From Uloborus plumipes (taxonomy: Eukaryota; Arthropoda; Arachnida; Araneae; Uloboridae), in the NCBI GenBank assembly GCA_038373865.1, contig JAXGGA010005787.1, positions 1 to 64,000 on the forward strand: a stretch of 64,000 nucleotides of DNA, read 5' to 3'. The notes under the pieces are model-generated. The model made no database searches, was not told the DNA's origin, and saw only the letters and a program-made list of their open reading frames with translations. The translations under genes and the position numbers were made by a program. Below, in pieces: positions 33,545-46,147 of this stretch (position 1 is its first letter; every line of letters starts with the position of its first letter).

Positions 33545-34603
33545 CTGTGAGAATATTTTACATTTTGATGGAGCTTTTAATGATGGTTGGCGTTTTGTTG
33601 GAGGATTCTTTCAGACAGAAGTGGAATTTTTAATGTTGGTAAATGGCTATTTGGTTGGAAAACTATATTTAATTTTAGAGCTATGTCTTTAAATGGTCTA
33701 TAGTTAATATTTATTTGGCAGATGTTTTACATTTTAATGGGATTTTTAATCCTATTTAACTATTTTATCTAATTAATTGGCGTATTTATGACATTATTGA
33801 CTGTTTTTTTTTTCTTTCTTTGGCATCGAATTTTAAACTAGTAACAAGTTTCAATAGCCAATAATCTATGTTCAAAAAATTTGGCTACTCCAATTATTAA
33901 GTAACTAACCCGGCTGTGCCCCTCTGTTAGATTTATAAGTTCGCCCCAACTGAAATCTAACATAAAAAATGTAAAATTATAATCTGAAGGAAGAAGAAAA
34001 GAGGCTAGCCATATCAAAGGCCAGGTAAGGGGGGGGGGAGCGCACTCTCCCCATTTCATTCTAATGCCCTAGGTAGGCTATTTAAATGCGTTTTTGCTAC
34101 GCATTTTGCCTTTGAAATAGAAATATGCTTGCGCGATTAGGTGTTCATAAGCCTGAAAGGATGAAGAAAGCAGGGCACAGTGCCCTTTGAAAAACACTTT
34201 GGAAAACATTAAATATGGGAGAGGGAAAGGGTGGGCGGGGATTTAAATATGCACGCTAAGTATTCAGAAACTCCAAGAGGGACATTGATTTAGGGAAAAA
34301 AAATAATTAACGATTTTTTTCAATTAATTCACTGTGCGATTTCTTCTGAATCATGTACCTTCAAGCTTCGTGTTACCCCCCTCCCTCTCCCACGCTGCGA
34401 AGGTTGCGGGAATGCTATTTATGCCACTGACAGTAAACAGTAGACAGTGTCACTTAATTTTCTGTGCAGAGGTGATAACAAGAACTTTTTTTTTTTTTTT
34501 GATAGTCAGATCAATTATCAGTCAGGTTTTACAGTCAGGTGTTTTGACAGTCAGGTTTAACCCGAAAGAAGGGATGAAGAGAAATGTCTCTAGAGCGATT
34601 ATA
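33545..34603. other. Non-coding DNA
   Basis: No gene. CAGTCAGGTTT-type units repeat three or four times at 34502-34560. A G homopolymer lies at 34029-34038. Confidence 0.35.
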
Positions 34604-34843
34604 GCGTCGGCACCATGCTAAAATTACGAATGTGAAAATTGGCACTTTTCAGGACAGCCAAAACACTGAATATAATTTTTCCCACCTGACGTGTTTGGTT
34701 ATTTTCAATTTTTAAATTTTTATAGATATCTTTAAGTGTTAAACTATCGTTCGAAGGTATCATTTTAAATTGAATTATTTGTAAAATTCGAGCTTGAAAA
34801 AAAGGGATTTTTCACATTTGTTATGTTAGCATGGTGCCGACGA
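34604..34843. mobile_element. TA-flanked MITE, 240 bp
   Basis: The ends share CGTCGGCACCATGCTAA as inverted repeats, extending with few mismatches through AATGTGAAAA (about 35 bp). TA lies directly outside each end. This is probably a Tc1/mariner-type non-autonomous element. Confidence 0.82.
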
Positions 34844-36061
34844 TATTCGGAAAAGAAAGCCTGAGCTTCTATATGTACCGGGCTTGAAGATGCAGAAGAG
34901 ATAACTGGAAATTCAGGTGAATCCAAAGGCACTGGTATACCAAGTCTATAAGGATTGAGGCGTATATGACTGAAAGAATGTTATCAGAATAAGAGATAAG
35001 CTTTAGATTTTAACGTTGCAGCTACAGAAATAGCAAGAGCTAAAATAAGTCATCAGTGCGGTTTTTTTGGTTCTTTCCTTGTCGTAGTTAGTTCTAACTT
35101 GGAAAACAGCCTTCTTTCTTGTGAGCCATAAAACTATATCATTGAGACACTGCGCACGGGTCACGACCATTCCTGGTCACGAGTTTTAGGATAAAATATA
35201 CAAAATAAAGTTCTGTTTCATATTCTGTAATGTTCTTCATTTAAATAACACATTATTTCCTGTTTCTGTAATTAAATTCATATGGCGAATTTTTACAACA
35301 TCTTGTACTTAATGGTCTCGTTTCATGAAAAATGCTGAGAGAAGCAGCAGTAAAAATTGTTTCTGGGATGAAATTTCCTCTTGTTACTGTAAAACATCAG
35401 GTAAGTGTCATAGAGGGATATTATGCAGGTCTTACCTCTGTAGAAAAATAATCAGGTTGGGGTGGGAAAAATTCAAAGCCGATAATAATAATAATAATTA
35501 TAATAAATGTATATACAATTCGCGTAAAATTGAATTAAAAAAAAATTGACGTGATAGAATTTTTTTCATAATTTTTCTTGAAATCAGTACCAAAAAATAC
35601 ACAAAGTTTAGCTGTCAGAGGAAGGGGATCTGGCTCAGATACTCTGTCCCGGCAATTTTTCGAAATTGAAGCTCCGAAAACGAAATTTCAGGCGATCTTG
35701 AATGACTTTTTGAGAAGTTTTCTCCAAAATGTTTTGAAATTGAGGTCCTATAAAAGCTATTGTAATCCCCATTTCATGACAAGGAGAAGTGGGATTTGGT
35801 TCTCTCTGTCAAAAGTTTTTAAAAGTTCCTTTAAACATAAAGAACCATGGGTATGACTTTTATTATAATGTTTGAATCTTTTCTCTCTCTCTACTTCGAA
35901 TTTTCTACTAAAATAAAAATATTTTATTGAATCATACATTTTTCTTCACTCTATTGTGATTTTCGTGAGATATTTTAATTTTAAAAATTAGAAATGTAAA
36001 GAAGTCAGCGGCCATTTGAAGCTCTCAAGTACCGTCAGCTCGGTTATACCAACTAGGGACT
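34844..36061. other. Non-coding DNA with short microsatellite
   Basis: An (AAT)n run lies at about 35483-35497. Open frames at 35325 and 35578 show no domain. No transposon ends found. Confidence 0.35.
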
Positions 36062-36600
36062 GTAGTTTCATTCTCATAAGGAATAATCAGTCTAGATTAG
36101 TGACCGTTGGAGGCAGAAATCATTGAAGATAAGACTGCCAGCAAACTGGTAGCTAAAGTGAAGTAAGCACACCATTGAGAGACTGCAGCAATGGCACGGT
36201 TCACCTCGTTAATTGAAAGCAAAGTTTGGGTGTTAAGTAGTTTCATTCTCATAAGGACTAATCAGTCTGGATTAGTGACCGTTGGAGACAGAAATCGTGT
36301 TATTGAAGATAAGACTGCCAGCAAACTGGTAGCTAAAGTGAAGTAAGCACACCATTCAGAGACTGCAGCAATGGCACGGTTCACCTCGTTAATTGAAAGC
36401 AAAGTTTGGGTGTTAAGTAGTTTCATTCTCATAAGGAATAATCAGTCTGGATTAGTGACCGTTGGAGGCAGAAATCGTGTTATTGAAGATAAGACTGCCA
36501 GCAAACTGGTAGCTAAAGTGAAGTAAGCACACCATTCAGAGACTGCTGCAATGGTACGGTTCACCTCGTTAATTGAAGGCAAAGCTTGGGTGTTAAGCAG
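36062..36600 (+). repeat. Three-copy tandem repeat, 175-180 bp
   Basis: GTAGTTTCATTCTCATAAGG starts copies at 36062, 36237 and 36417. The first copy lacks 5 bp (ATCATTGAAG against ATCGTGTTATTGAAG), giving 175 then 180 and about 180 bp. Copies are nearly identical, so the expansion is recent. There is no open frame through the array. Confidence 0.95.
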
Positions 36601-39369
36601 TAAGTTACCGTCCAGAAGCTAGGGCCAAGGCAACGCTACAACTGTATCTTTCTGTATTCATCTCCTTAAACTGATATTTGTTTGTCATGGACTTCTATAA
36701 TTTACTGAACACCTTTTTTTCGTTAAAAAAAATGTTTAAAACATACATTTCAGCAGCTCTTGTTGAGACAGTCTTAACATTACAGATTCTCAGACATTCC
36801 TAAACAATATTTTAAGATTCTGAGGCCTCCTTCTTCTGATAAGGCCCCAGGTTCGGTGTTTATGGAGAAAAATATTTTGTAAAAATATAGTCAAAACTTT
36901 TCTTAGCAGAAATATAAACAAAAGCAGAGCAGCTTTTATGAATTATCCTGGGAAGTTATTTTTATTGTATGAGGATCTTCAACATTGAATTTTTAAGGAA
37001 CTATTCCGTCCTGGAAATTTTTATTCTTCAAAGCGGGATATTCGTTCATCCGTAATCGATTTATTGTAGCTTTCAGAAATTGTAAATACATATAGCAGAA
37101 TATACTATTTTTTGAAGAAAATAGGTTTTTTTTTTTTTTTTTTTTTTTTTTTCTAAATGGAGACTTGGAAAACCTGCGTCCAGGGACTGGCCACGGCCCT
37201 GCTTATAGATATGTTTCGTGAAAACTTTACACAATGAGCTTCTCAATACCGCTGTTGCGAGGAACAAAAAGAGACGTTTCAATGGCCGAAAGAACAAAAG
37301 CAAGAACATGATGTCGTCTCGAACAAACGTGAAATTGGCCATTGATTGAGAAAAATGGAGCCCCTGGTGAAAAAGGCGTGGAGGACTAAAATCATCAGCC
37401 GAAGTTATGCTCGCCACGATCTCAATTCCACCCGTCCTATAAGCGTTCGAAGCCCCCCAAACGTTCTTCAAACAATTTCTCAGAGCATACGTCTTCCCCC
37501 TTACCCGATAAAACGATTGTAGCTGTCAGTTCCGCGGGAAAAGACTTATTACTTCTAATTTCGCTTCTTCTTCTAATTATAGGTCTCGGTATCCACAAAA
37601 CAAATATTATTCTGTGCTCTGACAAAAGCAGATCAAATCAAGAGATAGCAAGCCATTTTTTCTCCCTTTTTCTTTTATACATTTTGTTCCCGATGCCGAT
37701 TTTCATGCCTCAGCCGTACGTTTTACTTAGTATTTTTTGCTTCTCTTATTCAATCCGAAATGGTTTTACACTTTTGTTGTCCCCTTTTCGTAACCTGCCA
37801 GCATTCTGATCTTTTTCGTTTATGTGATTCTTATGCCAGGCGAAAACTGTAACCGTAGCCGCGAAGAGATTTATACGAATATCATGATGTGACAAACGAA
37901 CGTTTTTTTGCACTATCGCCTGATCAAGTTACATAAATTCACAAAAGTGGCACCAATTTACGTAAAATGGTAGTTTGCTCTCTTGCTAAAAGCATCTTCC
38001 GAAGCCACAAATCATCATAAAGCCTATTGTTATTCTGCGAGATGATATCTGCAGTTAGGGCTATTTTAGCGCAACTAAAGTAACATTTTCAGATGAAGCG
38101 ATAACTAAAATGTTATAAGATGTAAAGTTTGAAGTTATATTTTGTTTTTATATATATATTTCTGAATTTATAAACAACGAGAACTGAAGAAATTTAAAAG
38201 AAAACTTATCCCGAGGGAGTCCAGATGCAGCAGGCGAAAGGGGTTACGCCATATTTTTTTTGACGGTTTACGAAAAACTAAAAACATGGAAACATAAGCT
38301 AATTCTGAGGTAAGAGAGAAAAGGTAGTGGGCTAGCAATATTTTATAGTTTTATTTATTTTCCTTTTTTGACTAATTAAACTCCACCATGAACAAATATG
38401 TATCACAAAAAAGAAAAAATCACCTAAAACTTTTGTCATCAAAATACGTCTTTACAAACTCAATAAAACAAAATGGCTCTCACGAAGCATTATACTTTCA
38501 ATCTAAAAGGAAATGGCTGAAAGTAATGCTTCTTATCTAAACGTTGCGGAAGATTTATCATATTCACTAGTACCTTCTATGCCAATAAGGATAGGTAGGA
38601 ATACCCTTTTAACAATGTTCCAAACTATTTATCTAAACCTTTTGAGCAATTACAACTCGTTACCATCACCGTATATCAACGAGTAGCCCATGAATAAAAC
38701 AGATACGTCCCCAATGAACTGAAGTAACATTTACTTTTCATATCATATCGATAACTATCACATACCTATCATACCGGAAACACAATTGTCATTACTGAAG
38801 AAATATTGAAAGGTATAATTTGTTTGCAGATGAATATATAATCTCAGGGACTCATCTTTTACTATTGTCAAGACTCGATAAGATCGGCTGATTATAATAT
38901 CTGTCCACTTCTACAGCATTGACAAATGGGACTTAAGTGTGCATAGAAATTGGAATAAAGTTTCACTTACAGTTTCTCGTGGTGACGTGATCTAACTTAA
39001 CCCCAAGTCTGGTCAAGGAAAACTGGAGTCGAGAGCGAAGTTTGTGTTGTCTGAGAAAGTTCGAATTGTATTATAATGGGAGTGATGACGAAAAACGAAA
39101 AGAGGCGAGGAGGAAGGGGTCCGTTTGTTCTCATACTAAATTTACTTCAATTCTAGAGTTGCGTGAGTGCTGCCTTTGGAGATGTGTGTGTGGTTTTTTT
39201 TCCAACACAACAGAATAGCCGACAGTTAACAGTGGTTCATTTACAAAAGTACAATTCCACGGTAACGAATGTATCAGTTTCTCACAAAACAGCTTACAAA
39301 GACTAGAAATATTTTAAATCCTTGTTTTATTTCACGAAATTTACAAGGAACATGATCTTTACTACAATA
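36601..39369. other. Non-coding DNA, includes poly-T
   Basis: A T run of about 27 bases lies at 37126-37152. The stretch 37160-37660 is more balanced in composition and free of repeat ends; its minus-strand frames (37073-37471, 37437-37625) match no family I know. The segment at 38990-39200 is similar. Both are possible regulatory or unrecognised exonic DNA. Confidence 0.3.
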
Positions 39370-39480
39370 TCTACTTATATTAAAAACTGAGTATCTTTCT
39401 TTCTTTTATTACTATTTATCTATGTCATGCTTTTTTCTCCTGAACGCCAAAGAACTGAAAGTTGAACCAGGTACCAATAG
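39370..39480 (+). mobile_element. Helitron-like 5' end fragment
   Basis: TCTACTTATATTAAAAACTG follows an A and matches the start of the element at 39774 (TCTATTTATATTAAAAACTG). Similarity fades within about 100 bp, and no 3' end is seen. Confidence 0.5.
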
Positions 39481-39773
39481 ATAGGTAATTTTTCAGGCTT
39501 TATTAGTTTTAATTTATATTATTATACGATTTTAATTAACGAAGATATCAATTAATAAGTAGTCAAATTTAAAGCGACTTGGCCTAAATGATTTAATATG
39601 AAATCCATTGTTACAAAACGCGGTTGATATGAAACAGTAATAACAATGATAATGAGAATTTTGAATGAAGGCTTAACCAAATCAAACATGGAACTCATTA
39701 GCTGGTCACGTACGTTCTACCTTTATCGCTAACTACTTGTAATTTTTTGAAATATAAATTAGTTGAAAAGCCA

Positions 39774-40029
39774 TCTATTTATATTAAAAACTGAGTGTCT
39801 ATGTCTGCTTCTTTCTTTCTCTTAAGCGAGCTGAACTTGCTGAAACTTTCCCCACCATTTTGAACGCGCAAAGCATCTCAATAATTCGAATGATTTTTTT
39901 GATGCAGGAAAAAAGTAAAGGCGTGAAGCGCCTGTTAGCGAGCCGCGTTGGCGGCGAGTAGTTTGTTGAAACTTTTTTTACTTTTTTAAAGGCACGAAGC
40001 GACCGTGCAACGCCGGGCTAAGCAGCTAG
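39774..40029 (+). mobile_element. Short Helitron-like element
   Basis: It starts TCTATTTATATTAAAAACTG after an A and ends GCAACGCCGGGCTAAGCAGCTAG. The CTAG end and GC-rich 3' hairpin region (GGCACGAAGCGACCGTGC) fit a Helitron, but the base after CTAG is C, not T, so the 3' border is tentative. Confidence 0.5.
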
Positions 40030-40302
40030 CTGCTTGTGGCATCAGCTGGCCATGTACGAAGTATGTCTTGAAATCTTATGAAAATTGAATTATATCAAAT
40101 AACACAACATCAGAATGAGGTAAAAGTTGAGGGTGGGGGGACATTATGAATCAACATGTCTCAGGAAGCTAATCTAGCTGCCCTGGCAGCTAGTAATGCA
40201 GTTAAAATTTGAAAATTGACCGAAAAAATATTTCAAAGGTATTAAAAAGGTAACGACATATCTTGTAAGATACGTCCTACCCACAAACCCTTATGTTAAT
40301 AC

Positions 40303-40960
40303 TGTTACAAATCTTGTAAATAGTTATTGTTTTTCCTGCTTTGCATCATTTTCTCTAGTTTTGGTTTTATCTGGCGACATGTTGCAAAAGTATCTGAAGA
40401 TATCACTTTTATCATTTGTATACCACATTTGTATACCACATTTGTATACCACTTTTATCATTTGTATTGTAGTTTTTACACTTGCCCTACATTTAATGAG
40501 CATGAAGACATTTTCGCGCTGAGCTGCAAGGTTGTAGGCTTTTCTTTTTTATTTCTAGAATTTTCTTGAATGGATTATTTAAGTTTGTGAATGAATGAAC
40601 ACTCCGGATTTTGCTAGAACATTGTAGAAATTTCCTTCCGAGCATAAATAGCTGTCCAACTGCCTTAAACACAGTTAGTTAGTTGTTTTCAGCTTTGATT
40701 TCTGATGATTCGTTTCATTCGCTTGGGCGAATGTTAGTTTTGCTTTTGTAATTTCTTAATTACTGTTCACGTTAGATACGTGGTGCCGAGTTACTGTTGA
40801 AAGTAAAGTGTACTGTTAGCTACCTAATTGCTGGATGTTTAGCAATTATTTCCTGCTCCTATTGTAAATAAGTGTAAATACTTGTAAATAAATTTATAGT
40901 TACTTCCTCAAGATTGGAATGCTCATTTAAGAAAGTTGAAGGTGCTACGGACTCGTTACA
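40303..40960 (+). repeat. 5' LTR
   Basis: It starts TGTTACAAATCTTG and ends GACTCGTTACA, so TG...CA borders are kept. Length is 658 bp. It lies directly before the primer-binding site. No second LTR is present for comparison, so the age cannot be estimated. Confidence 0.78.
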
Positions 40961-40964
40961 ATTT

Positions 40965-40982
40965 TGGCGTCCAACGTGGGGC
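40965..40982 (+). other. Primer-binding site, tRNA-Lys type
   Basis: TGGCGTCCAACGTGGGGC lies 4 bases after the LTR. It differs at one position from the sequence complementary to the 3' end of tRNA-Lys(CUU). Confidence 0.75.
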
Positions 40983-41057
40983 ATCTTCAAGGACTTTTTT
41001 GGAATTATCTGTGAACTTGGACTTTTCTTCATGAGGACTTTTTGACTTCGGAATTTT

Positions 41058-42365
41058 ATGGTGATTACTCGAGCAATGGAGGAACAACTGAAACAACTCC
41101 TTGATGCGATCAACGCTGTTAAAAGTGACATGACTGCGAGCATGGCTGCGAATCAAGAACAATTAAAGAATGAGCTGGCTACTAATCAAGATCAAGTAAA
41201 GAATGATATGGCAACTCTGACTACTAATAAAGAACAATTAAAAATGATCTAACCGCTAGCATAACTTCAAGAAGAAATTAAGAATGATTTAACCGCTAGC
41301 ATAACTTCAAGTCAAGAAGAAATTAAGAGCGATCTAACGTCAATGAAAAGTTTGGTGGAAAATAAATTTGCCAATATGGAAAATAAAGTGGAGGCTATAG
41401 AAGAAAAAGTTGACAGCGTTGAAAATCGAATCACCACAGTAGAAAACCGCGTGGAAAGAAAATTAAAGAACTTGAATCAAAGTTATCAGCATCCTGCAAC
41501 AACTCAGACAGTGTTGAGAATCGAATCACCACAGTAGAAAACCATGTGGAAAAGAAAATTAAAGAACAGAACTTGAATCAAAGTTATCAGCATCCTGCAA
41601 CAACTCAAATGACTGTGTAGCTGCAGCTGGAATTTCTCGTCCATCCATTAAACTGGCCACATTTGACGGGAAGAGCTCGTGGAATATTTACAAGAAGCAG
41701 TTCCTCATCGTTGCAGAAGCAAACTCCTGGGACTCTTCCACGAAAGCCTGTCACCTTGCAGCCTCGCTGAGAGGGGATGCAGCTGACATACTACAGACCT
41801 TCCCAGAGGACAAGCACAGCGACTTCGAAGCCTTATCATCGGCCTTGGAGCTTCGCTTTGGCGAAGCATGCCAAAAATAATTCAGCCAACTCCAGCTGAA
41901 ATCCCGACTCCAGAGGCCTGGAGAGACTTTGCAAGTTTTTACAGCAGACGTTGAGAGCCTTTCCCATCTAGCCTTCTCGAACTGTCCTTCGGATGTTCGC
42001 GATAGCCTGGCCATGAACTACTCCATAGACGGAGTGCGAAGTCCGGAAATACAGACGGCTCTCCGGATGGCGGACATTAAAGATCTTAAATCCGGTCTGG
42101 TCTACGCAATGAAGTTCGAGGCTGCACAGCAAACATCCCGCAAGGATCGCCATTCAATCAGGGGCGTGGAAGTAAGTGCCCAGTGTACTCAACTCGTCTC
42201 TCGGAACTTGAGCGACAAATCAAAGAGATCTTGGGGACCCTGAAGAAGACTCGCAAAGACCAAAGTAGACAACCACTGAAGTGCTGGAAATGTGGCGGTG
42301 AGGGCCACGTACAAAGGAACTGCGAAGCCCGAGGGAAGAGCACCTCTCCCTCTCCAACTAACTAA
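41058..42365 (+). pseudogene. Ty3/gypsy gag, broken
   Basis: The N-terminal part is a coiled coil of heptad-like units (NQEQLKNEL, NQDQVKNDM) with frameshifts and stops near 41250. A 95-bp segment is duplicated in tandem (41418 and 41513). The capsid-like core follows (FDGKSSWNIYKKQF, LRGDAADIL, RPGETLQVF), with a TAA at 41878. The nucleocapsid zinc knuckle CWKCGGEGHVQRNC (CX2CX4HX4C) lies near 42280-42325 in another frame. In an active element this protein packages the RNA into particles. It cannot be translated here. Confidence 0.88.
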
Positions 42366-42469
42366 GCAATGGCTAACTAAGCAATGGCAATCTCGAGGGG
42401 AGGAGGTCGCCAAATTGGAATGAGCCCCAACCCAAAGTCTTCCAGATTTTCTCAAGAAGTGGCGGCTGC

Positions 42470-42938
42470 AATGGACTCTTCATTTACGCATATGTGAATG
42501 GGTTTCCTCGCGAAATGATTGTGGACAAAGGAGCCAACGTTACCATCATTAGGACTGATGTGGCTCGTCAATTTGGACTCAAGATCCTATGGATAAGTAA
42601 CGCCCTGCGTTACTCTCCAAACTGTGACAGGTGACAAAATCGAGATTGAAGGAAAAGTGAACTTAGAAATAATTTTCGGGAGCGCCACTTACCATCACAC
42701 GGCATTCGTCGCTGACATTACAGATCCCTTCATTCTCGGCTCGGACTGGACTTTTTGAGAAAATTTGATTTTTCTATCGACTTTAAAAATAATGAGCTGC
42801 ACTCGATGAGGGAAGACATAGCAATTTTCAATGCTGAAAATAACTTAAAACCCGCTCATCAAATAATAGCCCAAGCAGATTTATTTATTCCCACTAGATC
42901 AGAAGTACTAATACCTGGCTCCGTCAAAGAAAACAGAC
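42470..42938 (+). pseudogene. Ty3/gypsy protease and start of pol, broken
   Basis: The region encodes VNGFPREMIVDKGANVTIIR, a retropepsin active-site region in which the usual DTG/DSG is DKG, so the catalytic motif is lost. About 75 codons later comes the flap-distal ILGSDW motif. A frameshift lies at about 42600 and another near ILGSDW. The reading continues as FDFSIDFKNNEL and VLIPGSVKENRQ and then breaks at the inverted LTR tip; reverse transcriptase never starts. Confidence 0.82.
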
Positions 42939-42965
42939 AACTATTTACAAGATTTGTAACAATAC

Positions 42966-45900
42966 TGTTTCTGGAAAACTTAAAAATTTATAACTGTATT
43001 TTATAAAAATAGAGTCCATGTTATTCTTCATGCAGCGAAATGAAGAGTGCAACAAATTTGGAGTCTTTCCAGGCAGCTTTGTGCAGCCATGGTGCAGCAA
43101 TTGATGCCTTCTATTAAAATGGAATTTTCCAAAAATAAAGCAATCATGTACACTAGGCCATTTCAGTACAACAAAACATTTGTGTTTCTCCGGTGCCTGG
43201 AATTTTAGAGCTGAGTTTGCCTTATTAAGCATAAAATTTACTTATTTCTATCAGCTCTACTTTTTTTCTACTGTATAGTAAAAATAAAAGAAAGAGGAAA
43301 AATGTATAAAATGTGCGTAATGCATTGAAAAAAATATTGCGTCCAAAAAAAAGTAACAAAAATAAAATAATTAAATATTGAAAAAGTAAAAATTGAAAAG
43401 TGGGATTTTGAGACGGTCAAAATGAGTATCTGTCTGTCTCCTTAATTTTTTTTTCATTATTACACAATCGTATGGTTTGCTGTTGACATAAAAAGAATAT
43501 ATGCTGCTTACTTAGATCATTAAATCAGAATGTTTGGTTTAATTTCCTGTACCATAAAAATTTAAAGCAGTTTCAAGATGTATTGCATATATTTTGTATA
43601 AACTATACGTTCTTATTTGCGCTTTGTAAACAAAGATATTCAAGATCATATATTGACGTTTGAGGTTTTAAGTTGAAATAAATTGCTACATCGTGTTAAA
43701 TGTGTATTTTGAATTGATGATAGCTTGTATATGCACGAAGTGCTATTCAAGAACAGAGTGGATTCTTTCAAATACCTAACTGCATCTGTCAAATGACTTT
43801 TGGAAAAATAAAAACGAATAATTTCTCCATGCATTTTCAGTTTGGAGATGTGAATTTCAAATTTCATGTTTTAAAAGCGAAAATTCTTTCCGAGAGGTAA
43901 ACATATAGTCAAGGAGATTCAGTTTTAAAAAGATTTCATTGGGAGTCTTTGAAATGTTCTTTTTAGGAACTATGAAAAGTAAGGCGCCTTAATTTCAAAC
44001 TTGCCAATCAGCATGTTTTAGAAGATTCATTTTGTCTTCTCTAATTGGAACAGATTCCAAACGAAATAAAATTATTCTCTTTGCTAAATTTCCGCTTGCA
44101 TCGTTAATTTAAAGAACTTGGTTAAAATTTCTAATTCGTAGCACTGAGACATTATTTTTTTTTGTCAAAGCGTGTGGAGAGAAACTTTCTTTCTGAAATA
44201 ATCTTACAGTGTATACAATAAATGTCAAAACGCTAACAGATGTATACAATTGTTCCCCCACTTTGATTACGAGCCGCACACGCGTTGATAAGCCTTATTT
44301 GATTTTTGTTTTTCCAAGAAAATACTTTACGTTTCTCAATTTACTTTCAACTTTTATTGCTTTCCATTTGGCAACAAACTTGCTGCAAACGATTCTTTGA
44401 AATGACGAGCGTGAAAAAAAAAAAGTTTTCCGCTGTTTATCGGATCGGCTTTTGTTAATATCTTAATAAGAACTTAAGCTTGGAAGTACTATCAGAAAAC
44501 ACGAGTTTATTACGTGTTCGCGAAAATCTTTTCCATCGGACGGCTTTCCTTTCCTGCTCTCAAAAAATAAAGATAAAATGGTAATTTATGCACTACACAT
44601 TACCGCAAATTTTCGGTAGGCAGCCATTCACTTAATACAGCAAAATACATATGAATTATGCATGATTACAGGATAAAAGTTTTACGCTTTTCTCTCCGTT
44701 CCAAGCTCTTCGCTCCCACTTTTTTCATCCCCGGTATATACATATATATGTGTATAAACGTCATAACTCATTTTTCTCCTACTCGCTCCTGATTGGTCGA
44801 TTTCGCTCTTATTTAAAAAGAAAGTATTTCCACTCCGGCCTATTGTCATTACACGCGAGTCGTTGAGAGAGCAAATCACACTTTAGGAATTCACGTCTGT
44901 CTGGGGACTCCATTTCTCGCCGCCAGGAGACGCTGCTTTTGTTAAAATTCTGCCGCGATGCCAGATTTATTTCGTAAAAACCATTTATTTCGTGTATCTG
45001 AAGCAAGGATAAAGAGAAAAATGCGAGAAATAATTATATGATAACATCTTCTAACCCCGGCTGATTCGTTTTTATTCCAACTATCACTTCTTTTTGTGAA
45101 AAAGAATTTAAAGCTTTTATTTGAGCCGAGCTTTCTGAAAAATCATTTCTTTTGCGCAGTGAAAAAGAAGAAAATGAGGATGGAATTGGAAATAATACTT
45201 TTTGTGCTTCTTGATGCGGTTTTCAGAACATTCAATCCATTTTAATTTCCTTCATTAAAAGTATTTTTAGATACTCTGCAATTAAAAATTTGCGTTTTGA
45301 AATCTCTTACATGCTCTTTCAAAACAGATTTTTATGGCTTTGCACTTAGTGATGATATAATTTTAGACTTTTTTTTTCGTTATTCCCTAAGCTACGTCAA
45401 AAATATTAATTCAAAGAGCAAAACGTCAAAGTAAGGATTTTTAAAGAATAGTTCTGTAACTGGGAGAAATTATTGAGAGCCTTATTTATTTTTGAATCAC
45501 TGAATCAAGCTATTTTTGAAACTTTCTTTTTAGCCTTGGAAGTACTTACAGAAATAAAATAATCAAAGGATAATCAAAAAGAAATATAGTTGAAGTGAAT
45601 TTAAGGATTAATTTGTGTACATTTGCACTTAAAAAATTGATTAATTTACTTATTAAAAGATACAAAGTTTTAAAAAGTGTTTTGTGTGATTTGAAGGCTA
45701 AGAAATGAAACTAATATCTTGAATGATCTAACAATTTATGCACCGCGAAAAAATTGCTCACATAAACTTTAAACTTTTTACGATAATACAAAAAAAAAGC
45801 ACGCAAAAACTTTTGGATCAAGAAAAAGGTTTCTTCATTAAGTTTTTTTTAATAATGAATGATACACGGAATTATTTTTTTTTCTACTTTATTAACGAGT

Positions 45901-46139
45901 ATTATCAGATATATGGCACGGACGGCTTCGTTTATTTCCTTCTGTATCTTATGAGTTACATTTTTGAATTTACTCAAATTAAGGATTTTACAGTTATATC
46001 TTATGATCACACAAAGTAATCAAACAAGTTCATGCCAGGGGAGGTGAGGGTTATCCGTTCTCAAAAAAAAAAAAGCTAAATTATTGCTGCGCCAACTCCT
46101 GAAGCAAAGCATGCGGTATAAGAAGGGGCACTATCTTGC
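42966..46139. other. Non-coding DNA
   Basis: No repeats with clear ends and no exon recognised. The stretch 44500-45060 has more balanced composition, with an ATTGG box near 44793 and TATTTAAAAAG near 44810, and could be a cis-regulatory region. The rest is AT-rich. Confidence 0.3.
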
Positions 46140-46147
46140 TGGGAGTG

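Larger units (their letters stand above)
40303..42961 (+). mobile_element. Rearranged Ty3/gypsy retrotransposon with inverted LTR tip at its right end
   Basis: A 5' LTR, primer-binding site, gag relic and protease relic lie in the usual order, then the sequence jumps to the exact complement of the first 23 bases of the LTR (42939-42961) instead of continuing into pol. The outer flanks are ATAC on both sides (40299-40302, 42962-42965), a 4-bp target duplication as in Ty3/gypsy integration. Reverse transcriptase, RNase H, integrase and the 3' LTR are absent. The copy therefore seems to have integrated already rearranged, bounded by two U3 tips in opposite orientation. Confidence 0.82.

Noticed and set aside
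37073..37625. Minus-strand frames as exons
   Set aside because: No recognisable domain; one frame runs through a poly-T tract. The surrounding composition is interesting, but this is not enough for a gene.
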